A DNA stretch of 64,000 nt. It comes from Bathynomus jamesi. Taxonomy: Eukaryota > Arthropoda > Malacostraca > Isopoda > Cirolanidae. The stretch lies in NCBI GenBank assembly GCA_023014485.1, contig JAJOZX010009484.1:1-64000 (forward strand). The letters are read 5' to 3'. Made by a program: the position numbers and the translations under genes. Shown piece after piece: positions 9,143-21,354 of the stretch (its first letter is position 1; each line of letters begins with the position of its first letter). The notes under the pieces are model-generated. The model saw only the letters and a list, made by a program, of their open reading frames with translations. It searched no databases and was not told the DNA's origin.

Positions 9143-11922
9143 TCAAATAGTGTGCAAGATTTGGTCTACCCTTTTCTTGAACTGATCCACAGAGGAACTG
9201 TTCAGAACTTCCCAAGGTAACCTGTTCCATGTGTCACAGATCTTATACGTAAAGTAATTCCCACACACACTAGTCCTAAACCGTTTCAAATCCAACTTCC
9301 AACCATTGTTGCGAGTTGGGTTATCATTTAAACTAAACATACTTCTAAAATCGACATCGTTCAACCCGCGTAAGAGCTTGAAAACCTCGATCAGTTGACC
9401 GCGCAGCCTCCGAGTTTCAAGCGAAAACAAGTTCAGGGCGCGTAACCGTCGATTGTAGCCCATATCCCTAACGGAAGGGATTAACTTTGGGGCCCTCGCC
9501 TGCACTCGCTCCAGCCTCTCAATATCTTTCCTGAGGGTGGGCGACCAGAACTGCACAGCATACTCCAGGTGCGGCCGAACAAGGGAATTGTACAGTGAGA
9601 GCACAATCTCCTTGTTCCGAAACTGAAATTGCCTCCTGATATAACCCAATAGTTTCTGGGCTTTCTTTTCCACCTCTACACACTGTTTCGTAAACTTAAG
9701 GTCGCTGCTAATTAGCACACCCAAGTCCTTTTCTAAATCAGTCACCTCGATATTAGTACCCAACATCGAGTAGTCCGACTTGGGATTGGCGTAGCCAATG
9801 TGCATCACTTTGCATTTACCCAAGTTAAACGGCATTTGCCATTTTTCGGACCACTCTCCTATCCTACCTAGGTCCGTACGCAGTTCCTCGATCGCTTCGG
9901 GCGTCCCAACATTGGCCCCAAGCTTGGTGTCATCAGCGAATTTGGGTATCCGACTGACGATGCCACCGTCTATATCATTTATGTAAATGATAAACAACAG
10001 TGGCCCCAAAACGGAACCCTGAGGAACCCCACTAGTGACCGAGGCCCAACCCGAACTAGCCTCTTTAATTACCACCCTCTGCCGCCTATTCCAGAGCCAG
10101 TTTTCAATCCACCCACCTATTTCCCTACCGATACCTAGCGCGCGCACTTTCGCCATTAGCCGGCGGTGAGGTACCTTATCAAAGGCTTTCTGAAAGTCGA
10201 GATAAAGTATATCAATCGCCCTACTCTTATCGTACTCACTCAACATGACGTGGAAAAACTCGAGCAAGTTGGTGAGACACGACCTATGCCGTCTAAACCC
10301 ATGTTGGGAGTCCCCAAGCAGCTTGTAGGAATCCAAATGGTCAACGATCCTATCTGCTATTATCCCTTCTAATAATTTACCTACAACTGAAGTGAGACTA
10401 ATGGGACGATAGTTCCCTGGACTTTCGTGATCGCCTTTCTTAAAGATAGGGGTCACGTTGGCTTCCCTCCAGTCACCAGGCACCTGGCCCATCTCCAACG
10501 ATTTGTTGAAGACTGTAGCCAGGTGTGGAGCCACCTGGTCGCGCACTTCTCGCAACACTCTGGGGAGAAACTGGTCTGGCCCAGGAGCCTTAAACGCGCT
10601 CAGTTTGTCTATTCTATTGGCAACGACTGTCGCGGTACATCTAACACTATCCAGGCCAGCACCTTCGTGCCTCACGCCTGGCTCGGGGATGACGCGGGTA
10701 TCCTCCCTGGTGTACACTCCCGCAAAGTACTCATTAAGCACATTAGCGATGTCCGCGTCGGAGGTCCGCAGAACGCCGCTTCCATCCTTTAACGGACCTA
10801 TCATGCTTCTAATGGGCTTTCTACTATTAACATAACTGAAGAATTCCTTAGGGTTCCCCTTGCAGAGGCTTGCCACCCGTAGTTCTTCGTTACGTTTCGC
10901 TAGCCTAACCTTCGCCTTCACTTCCCTACACAGGCGGACATACGCTTCAGTGTTCTCGTGGGAACGATTGGCCTTCGCCCTCCTATACGCTACTTTCCTA
11001 TTTCGGATAGCCGAAGCGGTGTCACGATTGAACCACTTAGGCTGCGTTGAAGCAGGGGTGTCCGGTTTTGAGGGTATGGCATAGACTGTAGCACCATAAA
11101 CTCGTCCCGGAATGCACTCCACACTCCCACAACATCGCCGCCAACCTCTAACCCCATCTCTCCTACGCTATCCCTGAGTCTAACAAAGTTCCGCCGCCGG
11201 AGATCGAGCCTACTGCCTCTCGAGTTACTACGCTTCACCCGAGGGACGCACACACGGAACCTAATAAGACCGTGATCACTCCCGCCCAATGATTCGTCAA
11301 CGGTGAGGCCAGTGACGAGGTTGTCTTCGGTCGTGAATACTAAGTCTAGAACGCTTTCGCCTCGTGTAGGCTCGTTGACCCACTGAGTGAGGAAGTTCTC
11401 ATCAGCAAAGTCAACTAGCCTCCTCCCTTCAGCATCGGCAGTCCTGTTTTCCCACTTTATGCTGCGACAGTTGAAGTCTCCTAAAACTACACACACCCTA
11501 TCCCCGAGCAGGCTACTGAGTTCGGTATACAGGGCTGTATCCTCCTCGAGGAGGAGATGCGGAGGTCTGTACACCAAGATTAACCTATAGATCGTGCCTC
11601 CCACGTTCAGATCGACGCCAAGCAGCTCCCGTTCCGACCGGAACTGGCAGTCAACCGGACTCAACGTGTCTCTGACGTATATTAGTACCCCACACCCCTC
11701 CCCACGGGTGCGGTCTTTGCGAAACATTCTATACCCGGGAATTTCGAACTCCCCAACGTAGTCCCTACGATCAGTATGAATCCAGGACTCAGTGATAGCA
11801 ACGATATCCTGGTATTCTGATGCTAAGAGCGCCCGTAGCTCGCCAAACTTGTTCCTGATCGACCTAGCATTAAAAAGCATTGCACGGAGGGAGCTTCCCC
11901 TATTCTGACCGCCCCCTAGCAC
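9143..11922 (-). pseudogene. CR1-like copy 5, ORF2: APE endonuclease plus reverse transcriptase, one frameshift
   Basis: This is the best-preserved ORF2 with copy 6. The endonuclease frame (10990-11922) has NARSIRNK, ITESWIHTD, VYRPP, VLGDFN and GGSDHGL. The reverse transcriptase frame (9143-11122, 659 codons) has KAPGPDQF, PIFKKGDHESPGNYRPI, QHGFRRHRS, YLDFQKAFD, GVPQGSVLGP and KFADDT. The two frames overlap around 10990-11122, and comparison with copy 6 shows a one-base loss near 11085. The frame opens at a GTG overlapping the ORF1 stop; the first ATG (MLFNARS) is about 13 codons later. Apart from this break it is close to a functional gene. Confidence 0.9.
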
Positions 11923-13192
11923 GACCCGTTTCCCGAACAGCCAGGGCTGTCAGGAGTTGAAGAGCCCCTCACTAACGAGGGGACAATCTCCGCAGGAGCC
12001 TGAGCCCCCTCCAACGTGGAAGGAGAGTCACTACCTGCTGTTGGAGGGTGACTAACTACTGGGGGAGGGTGACTAACTACTGGGGGAGGGTGACTAACTG
12101 CTGGGGGAGGGTGACTAACTGCTGGGGGAGGGTGACTAACTGCTGGGGGAGGGTGACTAACTGCTGGGGGAGTAGGTTTAACTGTTTGGTGAGCAGGATC
12201 AATTGCTGGTTTGGGGGGTCCTAGTTTAAAAAGATTATAGAAATTAATGTTCAGTAAATCACCATACTTCTTTTTCCCCTTCTTGTTAAAATGTATCCCG
12301 TCCGAACCAAAGTATTCCCCATTTCCGTAGAATGTAGGCCAAAAATCGACAAACTTTATGCCTTTTTCCTCACACATGCGTTTAACTCTTTTATTTATGC
12401 TAATGGCTTTACTTAGAGTATAATCACTAGCAGGCATTCGAGGGGGAATTCCTACGACCATACCCATGTCTGTCCTATCCCTAACATCCCTAACCTTGTC
12501 AGTTAGGTTCTTAAATTCTTTTATAATGGGCTCTGTCTGCCCTCCTATCCCTCCCAGAAAAACGTCATTGCCACCAACATGGACAATGATAGGGCAACTC
12601 TTATTCTTGATATTAATTTTGCCTAATTCCCTATAAATTATGTGGCTTTTGGCACCCGGAAAACATCGTTTCTCTTGGTCGCCCGTCTTGCTCCGAAAAA
12701 GTCCCCTTGATTGCTTAGCATAGAATCCCCAATTAAAAAGGATTCATCCTCCTCATCATCAAGTAAGTGGAACTTATTTTTGATGGTAATGGGTTCAAAA
12801 TCCTTATGTTTTGGTTTTGGTTTGGAGGGTCTTTTATTTTTGACCAATTTGAATTCTTGTTCCTCCATTCTATTTTCCGGAATAGTCACTGTGTTTTCCA
12901 AGCGTGCCACGGTTTGTTCTAGATGCTTAATCTTACAGTTTAAATCTGCTGGTGTGTTTTTAGTTTGATCTTGTCCACTGGGTTGGATTTCCAGCGCGAC
13001 GACCCTAGCTTCAAGCTTTTTTACTAATTCCTTTAGCTCTTTAACTTCCTTTTCGTGGTTGTCTCTAAGTTTACAAAACAAACATAGACTAAGGGGTGTG
13101 ATATCGCTGATACTACCTTCAGGGAAGTCAACGCACCAATGATTAACTTTACATTTAAAGCATTCTGCTTTCAATTTAGCTCGCCCTGCCAT
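11916..13192 (-). pseudogene. CR1-like copy 5, ORF1: zinc-binding motif, coiled coil, esterase, proline-rich tail
   Basis: ORF1 starts at 13192 with the Cys-rich motif and coiled coil (184 codons open to 12638). It resumes at 12467-11916 with the DGIHFNKKG esterase block and about six proline-rich repeats. The break comes from a small deletion near 12666 after the GDS motif, and a 9-base duplication lies near 12480. The stop codon overlaps the ORF2 start region (TGCTAG), an arrangement that suggests reinitiation for ORF2. Confidence 0.87.
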
Positions 13193-13732
13193 ATTTTCTC
13201 ACTTTTTTTTTTCTGAATACTCTGAATAAGATAAAGCGTTCTAGCAATGAAAACTATCAAAAACTTTCTGACCAGTATATAAAAAAAGGGGGGGGGGGTT
13301 AATTCATCCCGGCCGTAGACGCATCCACCTACTTGCAAGTGACGTCCATCCCTTCGAGAGGACTACACCTCCCGTTGCTGCCGCACCGACCAAAGGTCTC
13401 CCCAGGGCCGGACAATCCCAAACGTGTCGCAGCTACCAACTGACAAACACTCGCGATGCAGGCATCACGGATTTTCCGCCAGGAGCGACAGCGAGATGCA
13501 GTCCCTTACTAAGTCTTACTAGTCACTCACAAGCGGCCAAACTCTTAGAACCCAGTGTTCAAGGGATATCCCACCAGACACAGAGTCTACGCCCGAGACT
13601 TTACGCTGGCCTGGCAGCCAGCTGGGCAGTAAAGCTCTCTCACCTCAGGGCAGTACAGCCAAGCACCATCAATTGGTCACCAAAGAACGGTCGCAGGGGG
13701 CAGGTCAGGCCATTACGCGTTAGGAATGGGCT

Positions 13733-13734
<2 letters not shown>
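13193..13734 (-). other. 5' UTR of CR1-like copy 5, truncated
   Basis: This aligns with the 5' UTR of copy 3, including the A-rich tract, the C-run and the TATATA-like site near 13275-13300. It stops at about 13734, where the tail of copy 6 starts. No coding potential is visible. Confidence 0.75.
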
Positions 13735-13763
<29 letters not shown>

Positions 13764-13845
13764 GAGATAGAGAGAGAGAGATAGAGAGAGAGAGATAGAG
13801 AGAGAGATACAGAGAGAGAGAGATAGAGAGAGAGAGAGATAGAGA
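13735..13845. repeat. GA/GATA microsatellite, 3' tail of copy 6
   Basis: About 110 bp of GA/GATA repeat lies between the truncated 5' UTR of copy 5 and the GTTACAAGG end of copy 6. Confidence 0.88.
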
Positions 13846-13946
13846 GTTACAAGGAGTTACAAGGAAAAGAAGTACCTCAAAAGGCCTTGCGGCCCATACC
13901 GAGGATGTACCAATGGCAACAGTGCCACGGAAAATTTTCTACACAC

Positions 13947-16725
13947 TCAAAGAGTGTGCAAAATTTCGTCTAACCTTTTCTTGAACTGATCCACAGAGGA
14001 ACTGTTCACAACTTCCGAAGGTAACCTGTTCCATGTGTCACAGATCTTATACGTAAAGTAATTCCCACACACACTAGTCCTAAACCGTTTCAAATCCAAC
14101 TTCCAACCATTGTTGCGAGTTGGGTTATCATTTAAACTAAACATACTACCAAAATCGACATCGTTCAACCCGCGTAAGAGCTTGAAAACCTCGATCAGTT
14201 GACCGCGCAGCCTCCGAGTTTCAAGCGAAAACAAGTTCAGGGCGCGTAACCGTCGATTGTAGCCCATATGTCTAACGGAAGGGATTAACTTTGTGGCCCT
14301 CGCCTGCACTCGCTCCAGCCTCTCAATATCTTTCCTGAGGGCGGGCGACCAGAACTGGCTAGCATACTCCAGGTGCGGCCGAACAAGGGAATTGTACAGT
14401 GAGAGCACAATCTCCTTGTTCCGAAACTGAAATTGCCTCCTGATATAACCCAATAGTTCCTGGGCTTTCTTTTCCACCTCTACACACTGTTTCGTAAACT
14501 TAAGGTCGCTGCTAATTAGCACATCCAAGTCATTTTCTAAATCAGTCACCTCGATATTAGTACCCAACATCGAGTAGTCCGACTTGGGATTGGCGTAGCC
14601 AATGTGCATCACATTGCATTTACCCAAGTTAAACGGCATTTGCCATTTTCGGACCACTCTCCTATCCTACCTAGGTCCGCACGCAGTTCCTCGATCGCTT
14701 CGGGCGTCCCAACATTGGCCCTGAGCTTGGTGTCATCAGCGAATTTGGCGATCCAACTGACGATGCCACCGTCGATATCATTTATGTAAATGATAAACAA
14801 CAGTGGCCCAAAACGGAACCCTGAGGAACCCCACTAGTGACCGAGGCCCAACCCGATCTAGCCCCTTTAATTACCACCCTCTGCCGCCTATTCCTCAGCC
14901 AGTTTTCAATCCACCTACCTATTTCCCCACCGATACCCAGCGCGCGCACTTTCGCCGTTAGCCGGCGGTGAGGTACCTTATCAAAGGCTTTCTGAAAGTC
15001 GAGATAAAGTATATCAATAGCCCTACTCTTATCGTACTCACTCAACATGACGTGGAAAAACTCGAGCAAGTTGGTGAGACACGACCTATGCCGTCTAAAC
15101 CCATGTTGGGAGTCCCCAAGCAGCTTGTAGGAATCCAGATGGTCAACGATCCTATCAGCTATTATCCCTTCTAATAATTTACCTACAACTGAAGTGAGAC
15201 TAATGGGACGATAGTTCCCTGGACTTTCGTGATCGCCTTTCTTAAAGATAGGGGTCACGTTGGCTTCCCTCCAGTCACCAGGCACCTGGCCCATCTCCAA
15301 CGATTTGTTGAAGACTGTAGCCAGGTGGGGAGCCACCTGGTCGCGCACTTCTCGCAACACTCTGGGGAGAAACTGGTCTGGCCCAGGAGCCTTAAACGCG
15401 CTCAGTTTGTCTATTCTATCGGCAACGACTGTCGCGGTACATCTAACACTATCCAGGCCAATACCTTTGTGCCTCACGCCTGGCTCGGGGATGACGCGGG
15501 TATCCTCCCTGGTGAACACTCCCGCAAAGTAATCATTAAGCACATTAGCGATGTCCGCGTCGGAGGTCCGCAGAACGCCGCTTCCCTCCTTTAACGGACC
15601 TATCATGCTTCTAATGGGCTTTCTACTATTAACATAACTGAAGAACTCCTTAGGGTTCCCCTTGCAGAGGCTTGCCACCCGTAGTTCTTCGTTACGTTTC
15701 GCTAACCTAACCTTCGCCTTCACTTCCCTACACAGGCGGACATACGCTTCAGTGTTCTCGTGGGAACGATTGGCCTTCGCCCTCCTATACGCTACTTTCC
15801 TATTTCGGATAGCCGAAGCGATGTCACGATTGAACCACTTAGGCTGCGTTGAGGCAGGGGTGACCGGTTTTGAGGGTATGGCAGCAGACTGCAGCACCAT
15901 AAACTCGTCCCGGAATGCACTCCACACTCCCTCAACATCGCCGCCAACCTCTAACCCCATCTCTCCTACGCTATCCCTGAGGCTAACAAAGTTCGCCCGC
16001 CGGAGATCGAGCTTACTGCCTCTCGAGTTACTACGCTTCACCCGAGGGACGCACACATGGAACCTAATAAGACCGTGATCACTCCCGCCCAATGATTCGT
16101 CAACGGTGAGGCCAGTGACGAGGTTGTCTTCGGTCGTGAATACTAATTCTAGAACGCTTTCGCCTCGTGTAGGCTCGTTGACCCACTGAGTGAGGAAGTT
16201 CTCATCAGCAAAGTCAACTAGCCTCCTCCCTTCAGCATCGGCAGTCCTGTTTTCCCACTTTATGCCGCGACAGTTGAAGTCTCCTAAAACTACACACACC
16301 CTATCCCCTAGCAGGCTACTGAGTTCGGTATACAGGGCTGTATCCTCCACGAGGAGGAGATGCGGAGGTCTGTACACCAAGGTTAACCTATAGTTCGTCC
16401 CTCCCACGTTCAGATCGACGCCAAGCAGCTCCCGTTCCGACCGGAACTGGCGGTCAACCGGACTCAACGTGTCTCTGACGTATATTAGTACCCCACCCCC
16501 CTCCCCACGGGTGCGGTCTTTGTGAAACATTCTATACCCGGGAATTTCGAACTCCCCAATGTAGTCCCTACGATCAGTATGAATCCAGGACTCGGTGATA
16601 GCAACGATATCCTGGTATTCTGATGCTAAGAGTGCCCGTAGCTCGCCAAACTTGTTCCTGATCGACCTAGCATTAAAAAGCATTGCACGGAGGGAGCCTC
16701 CCCTATTCTGACCGCCCCCTAGCAC
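13947..16725 (-). pseudogene. CR1-like copy 6, ORF2: APE endonuclease plus reverse transcriptase, two frameshifts
   Basis: A 647-codon frame (14782-16725) runs unbroken from the endonuclease (ITESWIH about residue 44, GDFN about 148, SDHG about 215) through the first half of the reverse transcriptase to GVPQGSVLG. A one-base loss near 14810 moves the FADDT block to a short frame (14609-14800). A second, near 14650, moves the thumb and C-terminal tail to 13947-14657. It shows the intended uninterrupted EN-RT join that copy 5 lacks. Confidence 0.9.
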
Positions 16726-18023
16726 GACCCGTTTCCCGAACAGCCAGGGCTGTCGGGAGTTGAATAGCCCCTCACTATCGACGGGACAATCTCCGCAGGA
16801 GCTTGAGCCCCCTCCAACGTGGAAGGAGATTCACTACCTGCTGTTGGAGGGGGACTAACTACTGGGGGAGGGGGACTATCTACTGGGGGAGGGGGACTAC
16901 CTGCTGTTGGAGGGGGACTACCTGCTGGGGGAGGGGGACTAACTGCTGGGGGAGGGGGACTAACTGTTTGGGGAGCAGGATCAATTGCTGGTTTTGGGGG
17001 TCTTAGTTTAAAGAGATTATACAAATTAATGTTCAGTAAATCACCATACTTCTTTTTCCCCTTCTGGTTAAAATGTATCCCGTCCGAACCAAAGTATTCC
17101 CCATTTCCGTAGAATGTAGTCCAAAAATCGACAAACTTTAGGCCTTTCTCATCACACATGCGTTTAACTCTTTTATTTATGCTAATGGCTTTACTTAGAG
17201 TATAGTCACTAGCACGCATTCGAGGGAGAATTCCTACGACCATACCCATGTCTGTCCTATCCCTAACCTTGTCAGTTAGGTTCTTAAATTCTTTTATAGT
17301 GGGCTCTGTCTGCCCTCCTGTCCCTCCCAGAAAAACGTCATTGCCACCAACATGGACAATGATAGGGCAACTCTTATTCTTGATATTAATTTTGCCTAAT
17401 TCCCTATTAATTATCTGGCTTGTGGCACCCGGAAAACATCGGAGCTTTCTCTTGGTCGCCCGTCTTGCTCAGAAAAAGTCCCCTTGATTCCTTACCATAG
17501 AATCCCCAATTAAAAAGGTTTCATCCTCCTCATCAGCAAGTAAGTGAAACTTATTTTTGATGGTAATGGGTTCCAAATCCTTATGTTTTGGTTTTGGTTT
17601 GGAGGGTCTTTTATTTTTGACCAATTTGAATTCTTGGTCCTCCGTTTTATTTTCCGGAATATTCACCGTGTTTTCCAAGCGTCCCACGCTTTGCTCTAGA
17701 TGCTTAATTTTACAGTTTAAATCTGCTTGTGTGTTTTTCGTTTGATCTTGTCTACTGGGATGGATTTCCAGTGCTACGAGCCTAGCTTCAAGCTTTTTTA
17801 CTAATTCCTTTAGCTCTTTCACTTCCTTTTCGTGGTTGTCTCTAAGTTTACAAAACAAACATATACTAAGGGATGTGATATCGCTGATACTACCTTCTGG
17901 GAAGTCAACGCACCAATGATTAACTTTACATTTAAAGCATTCTGCTTTCAATTTAGCTGGCCCTGTCATATTTTCTCTCTTTTTTTTTTTTTTACGATAC
18001 GTTAATTTAAATAAATAATACAA
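16719..18023 (-). pseudogene. CR1-like copy 6, ORF1
   Basis: The N-terminal frame (17469-18023) has the Cys-rich motif, coiled coil and GDSMVR. It ends at a TGA (17469-17471) at the same site as the TGA in copy 1. The rest is in the same frame after the stop, with the esterase C-terminal block and a variable proline-rich tail (16719-17249). The likely start is at about 17970 (MTGPAKLKAEC), because upstream codons come from an A-rich tract. Beyond this tract the sequence no longer matches the 5' UTR of copies 3 and 5. Confidence 0.85.
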
Positions 18024-18898
18024 TATGTTCCTTTTAATTAATACGATACGTTACTTTTAAATAATACAATATGCTACTTTAATTAATATAACGGATGGTG
18101 AGAGGGGTAATGGTGAGTTCGGAAGTAAACACGTGTTACAGACCGGAAACTGAGTTGAATACAGAATTGAATGGAACCTGTGGGTTGCCGTTAGTAACAA
18201 TGCAGTCTGATATTAATTTAAATAATACAATGCTATTTTAATTAGTATATTGGTTAGTGAGGGACGATTGGTGAATGCCGAAATACGAAATAAACACGCG
18301 CAGACGAGTGGCACGTGTTTCAGACCGGAAATGGAATTGAATACGGAACTGAATGGGATCTGTAGGGAGCCGTTTATAACAATGCAGAATGATGTTACTT
18401 TAAATAATATAATATGTTATTTTAATTTATACAACGGATCGTGGGAGAGAAGTAGTGAATGCGGGAGATAGACCTGCGAGAGCACATGTTACAGACCGGA
18501 AATTGACCTGCGAGAGCACGTGTAACAGACCGGAAACGGAAATAGACTCGAACATACAAATCTTACTATGTAACTCGTCTGAAAATGCAATCTGTAACTA
18601 CCGTCTAAAACAATGCAAACTTATTTCACGTTAACTTTCCCAGAGAAATTCAGCCGAAAAAACAGAATTTAAACAATATGAAATTATGTTCGTTAACCGG
18701 AAAAGGAATAAATTAAGTATAATTAATAATAAATTGTCTAATTTTTAAGCAATAGTGCTTGCCCTAATCTCAATAATAAAGTAAATAAATATTAAACTTA
18801 TCTAACAAATATACAATCAAACTTTGTCACTTAGTCACTATTAAAAAAAAGATACTGGAGAGACCACACAGCACGTCCGCCTCCGATGAAGTCTAATA
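17990..18898. repeat. AT-rich block with tandem units of about 170-180 bp
   Basis: At least three units share CAGACCGGAAA (anchors near 18139, 18321, 18492 and 18526), AATAATACAATATG-like stretches and ACAATGCAG. Spacing is about 182, 171 and 34 bp. The block replaces the normal 5' UTR upstream of copy 6 ORF1. From about 18560 to 18898 it is non-repetitive AT-rich sequence with no gene. It could be an older satellite target or an alternative 5' region. Confidence 0.65.
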
Positions 18899-18937
18899 TG
18901 AGAGAGATAGAGAGATAGAGAGAGAGATAGAGAGAGA
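18899..18937. repeat. GA/GATA microsatellite, 3' tail of copy 7
   Basis: This GAGATA run precedes a GTTACAAGG pair. Confidence 0.8.
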
Positions 18938-19725
18938 GTTACAAGGAGTTACAAGGAAAAGAAGTACCTCAAAAGGCCTTGCGGCCCATACCGAGGAGGT
19001 ACCAATGGCAACGGGTGCCAGGGAAAATTTTGTAAAAGTTTATTTTTCTTTCAACTATCCTAGCAGTAGTAGAAAACTGGATAGAAAAGTAGAAGGCTCT
19101 GTCCCCACCCTCCGCTCCCTCCCTGCCAGAGGCAGGTACGGAAAAAGGTTGAAGAAAATACCTTGATCCTGGAAAAGTAGCCAAGGAAATTTTACAGGAA
19201 AGTGGAGAATATATAAATAGCTCTATATTTAGCTTGCTCACAGAGACACCGAGCAAGCGAACTCCTGCAGAGTTTTCTGAGGTTTTAATCTTAAACTATG
19301 AGTGTGTTCAGTACTTTGTCTAGCCTATTTTTAAACAGATTTACACTTTGACTGGAAACAACCTCTGAGGGAAGTTAGTTCCAGATATTAACTATTTTAT
19401 AGGAAAAGAAATTTCCGCAGACTGAGGTCCTAAATGTCTTTACACACTCAAATAGTGTGCAAGATTTGGTCTACCCTTTTCTTGAACTGATCCACAGAGG
19501 AACTGTTCACAACTTCCGAAGGTAACCTGTTCCATGTGTCACAGATCTTATACGTAAAGTAATTCCCACACACACTAGTCCTAAACCGTTTCAAATCCAA
19601 CTTCCAACCAACTATGAGAGTATTCAGTACTTTGTCTAGCCTATTTTTAAACACATTTACACTTTGACTGTAAACAACCTCTGAGGGAAGTTGGTTCCAG
19701 ATATTAACCATTTTATAGGAAAAGA
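18938..19725 (-). mobile_element. CR1-like copy 7: mosaic of type 2 and type 1 tails
   Basis: Reading the plus strand left to right, there is a type 2 3' UTR (18938-19292) and type 2 ORF2 tail codons (19293-19441). Then comes a type 1 ORF2 tail with its stop (19442-19606), then type 2 tail codons again (19607-19725). A minus-strand frame of 87 codons (19448-19711) fuses the second type 2 tail to the type 1 tail in frame. The right end stops at the microsatellite of copy 8. Confidence 0.8.
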
Positions 19726-19739
19726 AAGAGAGATAGAGA
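19726..19739. repeat. Short GA/GATA tail of copy 8
   Basis: Only 14 bp of repeat precede a triple GTTACAAGG end; other copies have two. Confidence 0.65.
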
Positions 19740-21319
19740 GTTACAAGGAGTTACAAGGAGTTACAAGGAAAAGAAGTACCTCAAAAGGCCTTGCGGCCCA
19801 TACCGAGGAGGTACCAATGGCAACGGGTGTCACGGAAAATTTTCTACACACTCAAATAGTGTGCAAGATTTGGTCTACCCTTTTCTTGAACTGATCCACA
19901 GAGGAACTGTTCAGAACTTCCCAAGGTAACCTGTTCCATGTGTCACAGATCTTATACGTAAAGTAATTCCCACACACACTAGTCCTAAACCGTTTCAAAT
20001 CCAACTTCCAACCATTGTTGCGAGTTGGGTTATCATTTAAACTAAACATACTTCTAAAATCGACATCGTTGAACCCGCGTAAGAGCTTGAAAACCTCGAT
20101 CAGTTGACCGCGCAGCCTCCGAGTTTCAAGCGAAAACAAGTTCAGGGCGCGTAACCGTCGATTGTAGCCCATATCCCTAACGGAAGGGATTAACTTTGTG
20201 GCCCTCGCCTGCACTCGCTCCAGCCTCTCAATATCTTTCCTGAGGGTGGGCGACCAGAACTGCACAGCATACTCCAGGTGCGGCCGAACAAGGGAATTGT
20301 ACAGTGAGAGCACAATCTCCTTGTTCCGAAACTGAAATTGCCTCCTGATATAACCCAATAGTTTCTGGGCTTTCTTTTCCACCTCTACACACTGTTTCGT
20401 AAACTTAAGATCGCTGCTAATTAGCACACCCAAGTCCTTTTCTAAATCAGTCACCTCGATAGTACTACCCAACATTGAGTAGTCCGACTTGGGATTGGCG
20501 TAGCCAATGTGCATCACTTTGCCTTTACCCAAGTTAAACGGCATTTGCCATTTTTCGGACCACTCTCCTATCCTACCTAGGTCCGCACGCACTTCCTCGA
20601 TGGCTTCGGGCGTCCCAACATTGGCCCCAAGCTTGGTGTCATCAGCGAATTTGGCGATCCGACTGACGATGCCACCGTTGATATCATTTATGTAAATGAT
20701 AAACAACAGCGGCCCCAAAACGGAACCCTGAGGAACCCCACTAGTGACCGAGGCCCAACCCGAACTAGCCCCTTTAATTACCACCCTCTGCCGCCTATTC
20801 CTCAGCCAGTTTTCAATCCACCTACCTATTTCCCCACCGATACCCAGCGCGCGCACTTTCGCCATTAGCCGGCGGTGAGGTACCTAATCAAAGGCTTTCT
20901 GAAAGTCGAGATAAAATATAGCAATCGCCCTACCCTTATCGAACTCACTCAACATGACGTGGAAAAACTCGAGCAAGTTGGTGAGACACGACCTATGCCG
21001 TCTAAACCCATGTTGGGAGTCCCCAAGCAGCTTGTAGGAATCCAAATGGTCAATGATCCTATCAGCTATTATCCCTTCTAATAATTTACCTACAACTGAA
21101 GTGAGACGAATGGGACGATAGTTCCCTGGACTTTCGTGATCCCCTTTCTTAAAGATAGGGGTCACGTTGGCTTCCCTCCAGTCACCAGGCACCTGGCCCA
21201 TCTCCAACGATTTGTTGAAGACTGTAGCCAGGTGGGGAGCCACCTGGTCGCGCACTTCTCGCAACACTCTGGGGAGAAACTGGTCTGGCCCAGGAGCCTT
21301 AAACGCGCTCAGTTTGTCT
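19740..21319 (-). pseudogene. CR1-like copy 8: reverse transcriptase part of ORF2 plus 3' UTR
   Basis: The frame 19852-20865 (337 codons) covers GVPQGSVLGP, KFADDT and the C-terminal tail. It is separated from 20884-21267 (YLDFQKAFD, QHGFRRH, PIFKKGD) by one nonsense change, a Lys codon to TAG near 20887, with no shift of frame. The copy is truncated at 21319 in the KAPGPD region, where the next microsatellite starts. Confidence 0.88.
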
Positions 21320-21354
21320 AGAGAGAGAGATAGAGAGAGAGAGAGATAGAGAGA
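21320..21354. repeat. GA/GATA microsatellite, 3' tail of copy 9
   Basis: This GAGAGATA run precedes the GTTACAAGG pair of copy 9. Confidence 0.8.
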
